A stretch of 64,000 bases of DNA. Source: Jiella soli (lineage in GTDB: Bacteria; Pseudomonadota; Alphaproteobacteria; Rhizobiales; Rhizobiaceae). The translations under genes and the position numbers were made by a program. Shown here piece by piece: positions 30,761 through 39,824 of the stretch (positions are counted from its first letter, which is position 1; every line of letters begins with the position of its first letter). The notes under the pieces were generated by a model that saw nothing but the letters and a program-made list of their open reading frames with translations, did not search any database and was not told where the DNA came from. The stretch is taken from positions 1 to 64,000 of the forward strand of contig NZ_JAJAVB010000037.1 of NCBI RefSeq assembly GCF_020615385.1. Reading direction: 5' to 3'.

Positions 30761-31633
30761 TCAGAAGGCGCTGACCGGGAAATAACGCAGCATCAGGTCG
30801 GAGAAGCGCTTCTTCTCGACCATCTGGCCGATCGCGTAGTCGATGGAATCGGCAAGCGCGGTGTCGTTGGGCGCCACGGCCACCGCCAGCCCCTCTCCGA
30901 GAAACCGATCGGAGAGGAAAGGCCCGCCCGAGAAAGCGCAGCAATCGGCCGCCGCCTCGCTTTCGAGCCAGAAGGAGAGGCTGACGCCGTCGCCGAAGAA
31001 GGCGTCGATCTTTCCCTCCTTCATTGCAGACAGTCCCTCGTCGCGGCTTTCGAAGGGCTGGACCTGCGCATCCGGGAAGAAGGCCTGCAGCATTGCAGAA
31101 TGCGAGCTGCCCTTCTCGACGCCCACCACCTTGTTCTTCAGGTGATCCGCGATCGGCGCGGCGATTGCGTGGTCCTTGCGCGCCACGAAACGAGCCGGAT
31201 AGCGGAAATAGGGCTCGGAGAACGCGAAGTCGGCGCGTGTGGCCGGGGTCATCGCGAGGCCGGCGATGATCGCCTCGCCGTCGCCCCGCTTCAGGGCCGG
31301 CACCAGATCCTTGAACGCCATCGCCTCGATCTGGCAACGCGCCAGGATATCCAGTTCCTCGCAGATGCCCCTGGCGAGCTCGACATTGAACCCGGTGAGG
31401 CGGCCGCGCGCATCGAGGAAGTTGAACGGCGGATAGTCCGTCGTCGTCAGGAAGCGGATCCGCTGCCGGCCGCTGAGGTCGGGCTTGGTCATGCGCTGGC
31501 GCTGATCGAAGAAGTTCGGCGTCGGGACGATGGATTGCTGCGCTCGCGCGGCCTGCCCGAGCAGGAGCACCGATACGGAACAAAACGCGACCGCACCGAT
31601 CAAAAGCAACTTTAGCGCGATTCGTTCCCGCAT
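30761..31633 (-). CDS. Periplasmic solute-binding protein (amino-acid ABC type), orphan
   Basis: This is a 290-aa SBP_bac_3-type protein with a signal peptide ending near ARA-Q (~residue 31). The domain begins at IRFLTTTDYPPFNF and shows FNVELARGICEEL, the ATRADFAFSEPYF block and a VGVEKGSSHSAML segment. No permease or ATPase gene is adjacent, so it either serves a transporter encoded elsewhere or acts as a sensor. ATG 31633 yields the clean signal peptide. It is divergent from the GT2 gene, with a gap of ~97 bases. Confidence 0.88.
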   Translation of the reverse strand: MRERIALKLLLIGAVAFCSVSVLLLGQAARAQQSIVPTPNFFDQRQRMTKPDLSGRQRIRFLTTTDYPPFNFLDARGRLTGFNVELARGICEELDILARCQIEAMAFKDLVPALKRGDGEAIIAGLAMTPATRADFAFSEPYFRYPARFVARKDHAIAAPIADHLKNKVVGVEKGSSHSAMLQAFFPDAQVQPFESRDEGLSAMKEGKIDAFFGDGVSLSFWLESEAAADCCAFSGGPFLSDRFLGEGLAVAVAPNDTALADSIDYAIGQMVEKKRFSDLMLRYFPVSAF

Positions 31634-31730
31634 TGGTTTGTTTCCTTGGATTGTCAAGCCCCGCAAAATCATCCTGCCGTTGCACAACCGTGAGCGGCGC
31701 AGCGGAAGTTCTTTCGCCGGGTATGGCCGA

Positions 31731-33818
31731 GTGCGCGACAGTCCGGAATGCGACGTCACCACCGCTTCTTACGCGTTCGCCGACGAGCTGCGCAACGGGT
31801 CGATCGACGGCGACGGTCCGGCGGATGCAAATGGCCTCCCCGACGTCTGGACCCGCCCGGCTGCCGCGCAATCGGCGCCGGCGCCCGACCTTCGTCGCCA
31901 CGTGCTCCTCGCTCTCGGCCTCGATCGCCTTGCGGTGCAGGAAGCCGTTGATGCCGCCTCGCGGAACGCGACGGATCTCGCCGCCGAGCTCGTCGCAGCC
32001 GGCGCGACCAGCGAACAAGCGCTCGCCGACGCCTGCGCAAAGGCGCTCGACGTCCCGTTCGAAGCCTTGCGAGAGGGAGACCGGATCCTCGGCGCCAGCA
32101 CGTTCCACGGCCTGCCGACGCCGCGTCTGATCAGAACCTGCAGCGACCGTCTCGACGTCAAGGTCTTCATGCTACCGCGGCTCGAAAGCCTCGACGCGAT
32201 CGCCCGTCTGCTTGCCGCCCATCCGTCGCTTAAGGCGTTCGTCCGGATCACGACCCCGTCCATCATCCGTGGCGCGATCGATCGGCAGACGTCCCGCGAC
32301 CGGCAGTCGGCGGCCGTGCTCAGCCTTTCCGCCACCCAGCCGGACCTGTCGGCCCGCCGTGTCATGACCGCTCCGCAGGCCGCATCGCTGATCCTCGCCG
32401 CCTGCCTCGTCGCGATCGCCCTCACCCACTCTCCGGGATTCTTCCTCCAACTCCTGCACGCGGGGGCGGCCATCCTCTTCGGCGCGTGTCTCGCCTTCCG
32501 CCTGGCCGCGATTGCCGGGCGGCGGCCGGTGGAGCGGATCGATCGGCCGGCGGCGGCCAACGAACCTTTGCCGGTCTATTCGATCCTGGTCGCGCTGCAT
32601 CATGAGACGACCGTGGTGCCGAGGCTGGTCGCGGCGCTGTCGCGCCTCGACTGGCCGACGAGCCGGCTCGAGATCAAGCTGATCTGCGAGGCGGACGATG
32701 TCGATACGATTGGCGCGGTAGAGCGGGCGATCGCCGGGCGCCCGCATTTCGACATCGTGCTCGTGCCGCCTTGCGAGCCGCGCACCAAGCCGAAGGCGCT
32801 GAACTACGCCCTGCCGCTCGTGTCAGGCGAATTCGTCGTCCTTTACGACGCCGAGGACGAGCCCGATCCCGGCCAGTTGCGCGAGGCCTATCGGGCGTTC
32901 CGCTCCGGACCCGGCGACCTTGCCTGCCTGCAGGCACCGCTCGTCATTCGCAATGGCGACCGGAACTGGCTCACCGGCCTCTTCGCGCTCGAATACGCCC
33001 TGCTCTTCCGCCGGTTCCTGCCCTGGCTCGCGGCGCACGGGCTGCCGCTCCCGCTTGGCGGAACCTCGAACCACTTCGTCCGCGCCCGCCTGATCGCCGT
33101 CGGCGGCTGGGATTCCCACAACGTCACCGAGGACGCCGATCTCGGCCTCCGTCTCGCCCGCAAGGGCCATTCGGTCGGAACGATCACGCGGCCGACCTTC
33201 GAGGACGCGCCGGAACGCCTCGGCGTATGGACGAGGCAGCGCACGCGATGGATGAAGGGCTGGTTCCAGACCTATTTCCTGCACATGCGAAATCCGCGCC
33301 GCCTGCATGCCGAACTCGGGCTGAAGGGCGCGGCCTGCTTCCATTTGTTGTTTCTCGGCATGTTGACGCCGGCACTGGCGCATCCGGTGTTCCTGGCGAT
33401 CGCCGGCCTTCTGGTTTTTCGCCTGCTCTGCGGCGCCATGACGATCGAGGCCTGCGGCCCGCTTTTGGCGCTCGACCTCTTCAACGCGGCCGGCGGCTAT
33501 ACGATGTTCGTCCTCCTGTCCGTGAGCGCGCTCGACCGGCAGGAGCGACGATCGCTGCCTTGGTTCTACGTCTTCCTGCCGCTCTATTGGGTGCTGATCG
33601 CCGCTGCGACGCTGCGGGCCATCGCGCAGCTTTTCGTCACGCCGCATAAATGGGAAAAGACGCCGCACGGGTTGGAATCGCGCATGGACGCAGGCGACCA
33701 GCGCTACCGCGTCGAGCCGAATTTCGACGGCCTGACCGCCGAAATTCGGCGGGCCAGATGCCAGCTTCAGAGGGGGGCGGAGAGCCAGGACCGACGTCCG
33801 GTCGGCGGGGACCAGTGA
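31731..33818 (+). CDS. Processive GT2 glycosyltransferase with N-terminal MshEN-like domain
   Basis: This is a ~695-aa membrane glycosyltransferase. The N-terminal ~170 residues resemble a GspE/MshE N-terminal domain (RHVLLALGLDRLAVQEAV). Two membrane helices follow (~residues 220-265). The GT2 catalytic domain shows EADDVDT, YDAEDEPDPGQL (DXD-like), TEDADLGLRL and the QRTRWMKGW signature (QXXRW). Several C-terminal helices complete a cellulose-synthase-like layout. The product is probably an exopolysaccharide, and the linkage is unknown. MshEN-type domains can bind c-di-GMP, so nucleotide control is possible. The GTG start at 31731 is the best of several weak choices. Confidence 0.88.
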   Translation: MRDSPECDVTTASYAFADELRNGSIDGDGPADANGLPDVWTRPAAAQSAPAPDLRRHVLLALGLDRLAVQEAVDAASRNATDLAAELVAAGATSEQALADACAKALDVPFEALREGDRILGASTFHGLPTPRLIRTCSDRLDVKVFMLPRLESLDAIARLLAAHPSLKAFVRITTPSIIRGAIDRQTSRDRQSAAVLSLSATQPDLSARRVMTAPQAASLILAACLVAIALTHSPGFFLQLLHAGAAILFGACLAFRLAAIAGRRPVERIDRPAAANEPLPVYSILVALHHETTVVPRLVAALSRLDWPTSRLEIKLICEADDVDTIGAVERAIAGRPHFDIVLVPPCEPRTKPKALNYALPLVSGEFVVLYDAEDEPDPGQLREAYRAFRSGPGDLACLQAPLVIRNGDRNWLTGLFALEYALLFRRFLPWLAAHGLPLPLGGTSNHFVRARLIAVGGWDSHNVTEDADLGLRLARKGHSVGTITRPTFEDAPERLGVWTRQRTRWMKGWFQTYFLHMRNPRRLHAELGLKGAACFHLLFLGMLTPALAHPVFLAIAGLLVFRLLCGAMTIEACGPLLALDLFNAAGGYTMFVLLSVSALDRQERRSLPWFYVFLPLYWVLIAAATLRAIAQLFVTPHKWEKTPHGLESRMDAGDQRYRVEPNFDGLTAEIRRARCQLQRGAESQDRRPVGGDQ

Positions 33819-33830
33819 GACGTCCACGCG

Positions 33831-33872
33831 TGAGCGTCCTTTGGGCGTCCGAACGGAAGCACAAAGGACGCT
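33831..33872. terminator. Long perfect stem-loop between convergent genes
   Basis: GAGCGTCCTTTG at 33831-33842 pairs perfectly with CAAAGGACGCTC at 33861-33872, leaving an 18-base loop. It lies 12 bases after the glycosyltransferase stop and ~80 bases before the convergent gene's stop. A bidirectional terminator is likely, although there is no clear U-tract. Confidence 0.6.
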
Positions 33873-33954
33873 CCAGGGTCTCGACTGCCAGTACATCCGT
33901 GGTCAGCAAGACCGGTCGCAAATCCAGATGGGATCCGACTTGCGCGGACCCCGA

Positions 33955-34239
33955 TCATCCGCGCGAAGACTTGCGCGAGGCTGACCCGCCCATCGCCGCA
34001 TCGCGCTTCGACGCCGGCGGCCAATCCGCCAGGGGAAGCTCTTCGCTGCCATTCAGGTCGGTGGCGGGTTCGCACTTGAAGCGCCGCAGGCCGAAGGTGA
34101 CCTTCACGCCTCGGCCCACATCGTCGACGAATTGGCCGTCCGAGGTCCAGAGTTCGACCGTCACCTCGTCGCCGCTCCGAATACCCGCGCAGGCGAGGTT
34201 GATGCCCAGCTCTTCGATGACCGATTGAATGAGTTCCAT
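33955..34239 (-). CDS. Small hypothetical protein
   Basis: This is a 94-aa soluble protein with no recognised domain. The first half is well ordered in appearance (MELIQSVIEELGINLACAG, then GDEVTVELWTSDGQFVDDVG). The second half is basic and polar and may be disordered. The start is fixed by an AGGAGG ribosome site seven bases ahead of ATG 34239, and this strong signal is the main support. It converges with the glycosyltransferase gene. Confidence 0.65.
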   Translation of the reverse strand: MELIQSVIEELGINLACAGIRSGDEVTVELWTSDGQFVDDVGRGVKVTFGLRRFKCEPATDLNGSEELPLADWPPASKRDAAMGGSASRKSSRG

Positions 34240-34462
34240 GCCGAACCTCCTGTTTTGGAAGGAGATTCGGTCCGCCTGCAGGCTTGGCAAGGCGCGGGAG
34301 GGTAACGGGGTCAACGGAGCCTTAAGATGCGTGGGGCGCGGCATGACGCGACAGGCGCCGGCAGACGCTCGAGAAAAGGAGGCACCGAATCGGCCCAGAC
34401 TTATCTCCGCCGTCGCCGGAGGCGCCTATCTTCGGGCCTTGCACTCGGGCGAAAGCCGCCCG

Positions 34463-34531
34463 TCACTTCGGCCGCGGCAGATCGGTGATGAGGTAGCGCT
34501 TGGCGAAGGCGATCTGAACGAGCGGAGCCAT
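34463..34531 (-). CDS. Candidate 22-codon micro-ORF
   Basis: This short frame encodes 22 residues beginning MAPLVQIAFAKRYL and ending in LPRPK. AAAGGACAG lies eight or so bases ahead of the ATG. Only start, stop and ribosome site support it. The peptide is amphipathic and basic. I have an uncertain impression of similar short peptides in this order. It sits in a ~480-bp stretch with no other gene, next to tRNA-Thr and on the same strand. Confidence 0.35.
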   Translation of the reverse strand: MAPLVQIAFAKRYLITDLPRPK

Positions 34532-34723
34532 GGAACCTGTCCTTTGGTGATGACCAACGTCTGGACAGTGGAAGCGTCAGAGGCATTCAAAACGCGTGCG
34601 GCAGGATCGGTCCGGCACAGACGTGCCGAGCCTTGGCCGCGGCAGGCGAGCAACGAGACGGGCAGATACCTGAGAGAACCGGCGACATTCCCGCGACCCC
34701 GACAGGCTCAGTTCGGGAGTTTT

Positions 34724-34798
34724 TGGTGCCGGCGGAGAGGATCGAACTCCCGACCTTCGGTTTACAAAACCGCTGCACTACCGCTGTGCTACGCCGGC
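34724..34798 (-). tRNA. tRNA-Thr (anticodon TGT)
   Basis: The minus strand folds as a full tRNA of 75 bases including an encoded CCA. The acceptor arm is GCCGGCG paired with CGCCGGC, and a D-arm and a T-arm with TTCGATC are present. The anticodon loop reads TTTGTAA, so the anticodon is TGT for threonine, decoding ACA. No island or integrase lies next to it. Confidence 0.95.
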
Positions 34799-34971
34799 GC
34801 GGCGCAGCAGATAACATATCGTCGGCGGTTTTGCAGCCCGAATTTGCTCTGCCGGCACGCCGCCTTTGGCAGATTTCTCCGGCCGAGCTTGGCCTTTGGG
34901 CAGGCTGGCGCTAGGTGAGCGCCGGTGCGCGGTCACAGGTCCCGCCGCTTTTGACGAGATCAGCCGAGAGC

Positions 34972-35745
34972 ATGTCGCGAAACTTCCAGTCCATCGCCTT
35001 CGTCGCCAGCGAGAACCCGCTCGCCCAGGAAGCCGCCCATCGTCTTTCGGCTCTTTACGGCAACGACGATGTCGATCAGGCCGACATCATCGTGGCGCTC
35101 GGCGGCGACGGCTTCATGCTGCAGACGCTGCACCAGTTCATGGACACGGGCAAGCCGATCTACGGGATGAACAAGGGCACGGTCGGCTTTCTGATGAACT
35201 TCTACCGGGAGGACGGGCTTCGCGAGCGGCTGGAGGCGGCCGTCGAGAACGTCATCCATCCCCTGGAAATGACCGCCTTCGACCAGGACGGAGAGCCGTT
35301 CGAATCGCTGGCGATCAACGAGGTCTCGATCTTCCGCCAGTCCTACCAGGCGGCGCGGCTGCAGATTTCGATCGACGGGACCGTGCGGCTGGAGGAGCTC
35401 GTCTGCGACGGGGTGATGGTGGCGACGCCGACTGGTTCCACCGCCTACAATCTCTCGGCGCAAGGGCCGATCATTCCGATCGACGCGCCGCTGCTCGCCT
35501 TGACGCCAGTCAGCCCGTTCCGTCCGCGCCGCTGGCGCGGAGCGCTGCTGCGCAATCGCCAGACGGTCGAGATCGTGGCCCTCGAATCGGAGAAGCGGCC
35601 GGTGAACGCCGTCGCCGACGCGACCGAGGTGAAATCGGTCGTGCGCGTCCTCATCCGCGAATCCCTTGAAGACAAGGCGATCATCCTGTTCGACCGCGAT
35701 CATTCCTGGGACGAGCGGATCCTGGCCGAACAGTTCCGCTACTGA
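34972..35745 (+). CDS. nadK: NAD kinase
   Basis: This 257-aa enzyme makes NADP from NAD. The GGDG motif ([14 protein letters not shown], ~residue 41), NEVSIFR, the [16 protein letters not shown] loop and the late DHSWDERIL block are all present. ATG 34972 is chosen over an in-frame ATG or GTG 19 codons upstream because it gives the usual short N-terminus and has GAGAG ahead. The gene stands alone between tRNA-Thr and a DUF2336 gene. Confidence 0.96.
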   Translation: MSRNFQSIAFVASENPLAQEAAHRLSALYGNDDVDQADIIVALGGDGFMLQTLHQFMDTGKPIYGMNKGTVGFLMNFYREDGLRERLEAAVENVIHPLEMTAFDQDGEPFESLAINEVSIFRQSYQAARLQISIDGTVRLEELVCDGVMVATPTGSTAYNLSAQGPIIPIDAPLLALTPVSPFRPRRWRGALLRNRQTVEIVALESEKRPVNAVADATEVKSVVRVLIRESLEDKAIILFDRDHSWDERILAEQFRY

Positions 35746-35867
35746 ACCGCTGCCGCCGGACCGCAGGTAGCCCTCTCCCAAAGGACGGTACGGTGGCGCC
35801 GACCCGGGCGCGCGCGAATGCGAGCCCGCCGCGGCGTCGATAGGCCGTCAGCCGGCCAGGCGTGCGG

Positions 35868-37004
35868 TCAAGCCGCGAGCCTGCGCACCCGGTCCTTGGC
35901 CGCCTCGCAACTCGCCTCGCCCGCGATCCGGCGCAGGTGACGCATCACCTCTGTGAAACCGTCGAGACGGCGATGATCGCGGTCGCCGGCGGCAAGATGC
36001 TCGACGATGAGCCGCGGCACCATGTCAGAATCAGCGAGCTTCCCGCGCGCCACATTGCGCCAGAGCCCGACCGCCACCCGGAAGATGGGTGCGGCCGCCG
36101 ACGGCAGCCCGCAGCCGGAGACGAGAGAGCGGAAGGCCGCCTCGCGGCCCTCAGCGACGACGGCCCGAACCCGGCGCTCCGACAGCGGCGAGATCTGCGC
36201 CAGAAGCGCGGTGAAGAGATCGATGTGGCCGAAGCAGACCGTCCTGATCAGGAGCGCCATGGTTACTTGGCCGCTCTCGCGCAGATGGTTCGCAAGCTGC
36301 GGCAGAGCCGCCTCCGCAAGCTCGTCGGCAAGCAGCCCGGTCGCATGCTCGCAGGCGTCCTGGACGATCGTCTCGGCCCGGCTCTCGCCGAGAAGATTGC
36401 GAAGGAGCGGCAGGCTTGCCAGCGCCTCGCCCGTCCGCAGGATCAGGGTCTGGCGCACAGCGCACGGCAGATCGACCCGATCCAGCAGTGCGCCGCGAAT
36501 TTCCCCGTCCGCTCCGAACCGCTCGGCGATACGGCGAAACGCGGCATCCGTCAGGGCCGCGCCCTGGTTGTCGCAGAGCGCCAGGACGGCATCCTTTTCG
36601 GCGAGCTCGGCAAGCAGCGCCGCGACCGTCGGCGGCACGACGAATCGGGTCGCGATCGCCGCATGCAGCTTCGCAGACCCGGTCAGGACGAGATCGGCGA
36701 GATCGTCATCGCGAAGGCAGAGCGAGCGGCCGGCGACGAGGCAGGCGATCGGATCGGTATCGGCACAGAGCGAAAGGAGGATCGCAGACGGCACATCCAG
36801 GCCCTCGGCCAGGACCGCGGCGATCGTCTGGCGGACCTGCGGCGCGGGATCGTCCAGCATCAGCGTCAGCGTCTGCGTGACGATCTCGCGGTCCTCGGCC
36901 TCCAACTCCCCGTCGACGAGCGAAATGGCCAGTGTCTCGGCCGCCTCGACGCGCTGCCTGGTGGTGGCGGTTTCGGACCAGCGGGCGAATCGTTGCAGGA
37001 TCAT
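35868..37004 (-). CDS. DUF2336 domain-containing protein
   Basis: This is a 378-aa soluble, almost wholly helical protein of repeated HEAT-like hairpins (e.g. LMLDDPAPQVRQTIAAVLAE, ~residues 47-66). It belongs to the alphaproteobacterial DUF2336 family, whose function is unknown. Repeats are spaced every ~35-40 residues, suggesting a protein-interaction scaffold. It is not linked to any obvious operon and converges with nadK. An AAAGG ribosome site precedes the ATG. Confidence 0.88.
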   Translation of the reverse strand: MILQRFARWSETATTRQRVEAAETLAISLVDGELEAEDREIVTQTLTLMLDDPAPQVRQTIAAVLAEGLDVPSAILLSLCADTDPIACLVAGRSLCLRDDDLADLVLTGSAKLHAAIATRFVVPPTVAALLAELAEKDAVLALCDNQGAALTDAAFRRIAERFGADGEIRGALLDRVDLPCAVRQTLILRTGEALASLPLLRNLLGESRAETIVQDACEHATGLLADELAEAALPQLANHLRESGQVTMALLIRTVCFGHIDLFTALLAQISPLSERRVRAVVAEGREAAFRSLVSGCGLPSAAAPIFRVAVGLWRNVARGKLADSDMVPRLIVEHLAAGDRDHRRLDGFTEVMRHLRRIAGEASCEAAKDRVRRLAA

Positions 37005-37114
37005 GACGCGGCGACCTTTGCATTCCGGGATGCTTCGCCCGTCAGTGTCGGATGCAAAGGTTTAGGTTTCGTTCACCATAATCCGGCGCGCACCCGCATC
37101 AGCGGGCTCGCCCG

Positions 37115-37738
37115 TCAGACATCGCTCGCGTCGGGCATCCTCGGCCGATGCATCTGGAAGACGCTGTCCGTCACCGCATAGTCGAGATAGCCGAGACGCG
37201 AGAGCGGCTGGGCCCGGCCCATGTCGATCATCCCGTCCACGAGGATGGAATCGTCGATATGGATGGCGACGACCTGGCCGATCACCACGGTGTTCTGCGA
37301 GGCCGTTCCGTCGAGCCCTTTTGGCTGGAACCACTCGGTCACGCGGCATTCGAGCGCCGCCGGACTTTCGGCGACGCGGGGGGCGGAGACGAGCCGGCAC
37401 GGCGCCTCGGTGAGGCCGGAGAAGGAGAACTCGCTCGTCCCGAGCGGGGCCGGCGCCGACGTCCTGTTCACATGCTCGGCGAGCGGGCCCGTCGCGAGAT
37501 TGACGACAAACTCGCCGCTCTCGATCGCCAGGCTCGCCGAATCCTTCATGCCCGCCGAGGAGAACATCACCAGCTTGGGCCGGTCGCTGATCGCGTTGAA
37601 GAAGCTGTAGGGCGCAAGATTGACCGTGCCCTCCTTCGACCGGGTGGAGATCCAGCCGATCGGACGCGGGGCGACGATGGCCTTGAACGGATCGTGCGGC
37701 AGGCCGTGCTCGTTGGTGTCCGTCGTGTAGAAGCGCAT
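37115..37738 (-). CDS. Flavin reductase / flavoprotein oxygenase-like protein
   Basis: This is a 207-aa protein with the split-barrel FMN-binding fold of flavin reductase-like proteins. The N-terminal part reads HDPFKAIVAPRPIGWIST and the middle contains ARLSPYSFFNAIS-like sequence (LAPYSFFNAISDRP). Its ATG overlaps the stop of the upstream nitroreductase gene (TGATG), so the two are translationally coupled. Both proteins bind FMN, and together they may reduce a common substrate, which is unknown. Confidence 0.87.
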   Translation of the reverse strand: MRFYTTDTNEHGLPHDPFKAIVAPRPIGWISTRSKEGTVNLAPYSFFNAISDRPKLVMFSSAGMKDSASLAIESGEFVVNLATGPLAEHVNRTSAPAPLGTSEFSFSGLTEAPCRLVSAPRVAESPAALECRVTEWFQPKGLDGTASQNTVVIGQVVAIHIDDSILVDGMIDMGRAQPLSRLGYLDYAVTDSVFQMHRPRMPDASDV

Positions 37739-38334
37739 CAGCCTGCTTCTCCCGGGCCGCGGGCTTCCGAAACGATGTCCGCCAGCGCCGGACGCGGCCT
37801 GTCCGAAGGCGGCTCCTGCGGCGTGCCGATGTGAATGAAGCCGATCACCTTTTCCTCGGGCGCGATCGACAGGATCGCCTTGGCCTGCTCGTCATAGGCG
37901 ACCCATTCGGTCACCCAATTGGCGGCATAACCCTTTGCATGGGCCGCGTTGACGAGGTTCATCGCGGCCGCGGCGCCGGACAGGACCTGCTCCCAGACCG
38001 GGATCTTCACATGCTCCCCGGCCCGCGAGATCACGCCGACGACGAGCGGCGCGCGGGTGAACCGTCCTCTTTCCACGCGCAGCCGCGTCTCGGTGGCGTC
38101 GGCCGCCTCGCGCCGGGCGACGAGATCGGCGAGCGCTTCGCCTATCCTTGCCGCCGCTTCCCGCCGATAGAGGATGAAGCGCCAGGGCGCGAGCTTGCCG
38201 TGATCGGGCACCCGCGCGGCGATGGTCAGGATCTCGTCGAGCTCCGCCCCTTCCGGCGCGGGTTCGGCGAGCATCGGGATCGGGATCGAACGGCGGGTGG
38301 ACAGCAGCGTGATGGCGTCGGTCAAGGGCAGCAT
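37738..38334 (-). CDS. Nitroreductase family protein (YdjA-like)
   Basis: This is a 198-aa FMN-dependent nitroreductase of the short YdjA type. The N-terminal STRRSIP sequence corresponds to the RRS(I/V) FMN-phosphate site. KLAPWRFILYR, MNLVNAAHAKGYAANWVTEW and the late VIGFIHIGTPQEPP block are also typical. It is the first gene of a two-gene unit with the flavin reductase-like gene. The substrate cannot be assigned. The start ATG at 38334 gives the usual short N-terminal section. Confidence 0.9.
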   Translation of the reverse strand: MLPLTDAITLLSTRRSIPIPMLAEPAPEGAELDEILTIAARVPDHGKLAPWRFILYRREAAARIGEALADLVARREAADATETRLRVERGRFTRAPLVVGVISRAGEHVKIPVWEQVLSGAAAAMNLVNAAHAKGYAANWVTEWVAYDEQAKAILSIAPEEKVIGFIHIGTPQEPPSDRPRPALADIVSEARGPGEAG

Positions 38335-38489
38335 CCTTCCTTCATCGGCCTGCAGCTAACCCTCATCGGGCAGCTTTTCAATTCGCTGCGAAGCGCCCGC
38401 ATGCGGCACGGCCGTTCTTCCTTGCCTTGAATTTGTCCCGCATCTCGGGTCAAGGATAGTCGAAGGGGGAATGTGTTACGGGGATCGGC

Positions 38490-39635
38490 ATGTCACCGCT
38501 GCCATGCGGACTGAAAATCGCGACCATTGCGAGCCTGATGCTCGCGACGTCGGTTCCTGGCCTTGCACAGGACAATACCGGCAGGCGCGGCTTCTTCGAC
38601 GGCGGCCTGTTCGGCGACGGCAAGCCCGACAAGCCCGGCGCCTACGTCTCCCCCTCCGCCAACGAGCTTCTGCCCAATGCGCGCGATGTCGGCGCGCCCC
38701 CGATCCGGCCGCTGGACAAGTACGAGCCGATCGCACTTCCGAAGCAGCCAGGCATCCCGACGGCGCCGAAGATTGATCTTCCGGGACTTCCCGCCTACGC
38801 ACCGCAGCCCAATCCGCAGCGGGACGTCATGCGGTCACGCTCGCGCCTGACGCTGCAGGCGAAATTGACGAATGAAGGAACGCTCGTGCCCGGCGGCCTG
38901 GTCTGGCGGCTGTTCGCGGCGATTCCATCGCTCGACGGACGCCCTTCCATGGTCGCCTCCTCGGAGAACGGCACCGCCGATTTCGACATCCCGCCCGGCT
39001 CCTATGTCCTGCATGTGGGCTTCGGGCGGGCGGGCCTCGTCAAGCGGATCGACTTCACCGGCGTCAGGACCCGCGAAACCGTGGTGCTCAACGCTGGTGG
39101 CCTGAAGCTCGACGCGGTGGTGGGAAATGGCGGCGAGGCCCCCGCAACCCGCCTCAGCTTCGACATCTATTCCAATGCCAAGGACGAATCCGATCGCAAG
39201 CTGATCGCCAGCGACGTTCCCCCCGGAAGGGTCGTGCGGCTCAACGCCGGAACCTATCACGTGGTCTCCAGCTACGGCTCGGTGAACGCTTCCGTGCGGG
39301 CCGACATCCGCGTCGAGGCCGGCAAGATCACCGAGGCGACGCTCCAGCAGCGGGCGGCTCAGGTGACATTGAAGCTCGTGCGCGACCATGGCGGCGAGGC
39401 GATCGCAGACACGGCCTGGTCGATCAGCACCAGTTCCGGCGACGTCGTGCGCGAGAGCGTCGGCGCGTTTCCCTCCATGGTGCTCGCCGAGGGGGAATAC
39501 CTCATCGTCGCCAAGAACCGCGACAAGGTCTACCAACGGCCCTTCACCGTCCACTCCGGCGAGAACACCGACGTCGAGGTGCTGACATCGGACGTGTCGG
39601 CGCCGGACGGCGCCGACGAGAGCTCCGGCGACTGA
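38490..39635 (+). CDS. Secreted hypothetical protein with beta-rich repeats
   Basis: This is a 381-aa exported protein. Residues 1-26 form a signal peptide ending at LAQ. Residues ~27-110 are Pro/Gly-rich. Residues ~112-365 contain three tandem beta-rich modules that resemble each other: GTADFDIPPGSYVLHVGFG, GRVVRLNAGTYHVVSSYG and FPSMVLAEGEYLIVAKN. All fit a carboxypeptidase-regulatory or Ig-like fold. Homologues occur across this order, but I know of no assigned function. GGGG precedes the ATG at suitable distance. Confidence 0.8.
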   Translation: MSPLPCGLKIATIASLMLATSVPGLAQDNTGRRGFFDGGLFGDGKPDKPGAYVSPSANELLPNARDVGAPPIRPLDKYEPIALPKQPGIPTAPKIDLPGLPAYAPQPNPQRDVMRSRSRLTLQAKLTNEGTLVPGGLVWRLFAAIPSLDGRPSMVASSENGTADFDIPPGSYVLHVGFGRAGLVKRIDFTGVRTRETVVLNAGGLKLDAVVGNGGEAPATRLSFDIYSNAKDESDRKLIASDVPPGRVVRLNAGTYHVVSSYGSVNASVRADIRVEAGKITEATLQQRAAQVTLKLVRDHGGEAIADTAWSISTSSGDVVRESVGAFPSMVLAEGEYLIVAKNRDKVYQRPFTVHSGENTDVEVLTSDVSAPDGADESSGD

Positions 39636-39704
39636 TTTTCGACGTGGCTCTTGCGCGCAGAGGCGGTCGCCGCGCCCAGCCGAGCTGCTCCGATCGAAGC
39701 GCCG

Positions 39705-39797
39705 TGCGAAAAAGTGGAAACCGGTTTCTCGGCCATCCGGAGCGTCACCAAGGTGATCGCGAGCATCGAGCGATGCCGATTCGTCGCCTGATGCTCT
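39705..39797. repeat. Rhizobiales-type short intergenic repeat
   Basis: The stretch around AAAAAGTGGAAACCGGTTT, followed by a GATGC-rich tail ending in TGATGCTCTAG, resembles a short intergenic repeat seen many times per genome in this order. AAACCGGTTT is itself a palindrome. Copy number cannot be judged from this window. Confidence 0.5.
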
Positions 39798-39824
39798 AGC
39801 CTTTGCCCGCGCTCCCGCCGGCCC

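Noticed and set aside
34724-34798. tRNA-Thr as an integration site
   Set aside because: The tRNA is complete, and both flanks carry ordinary genes with no integrase, duplicated half or transposase nearby.
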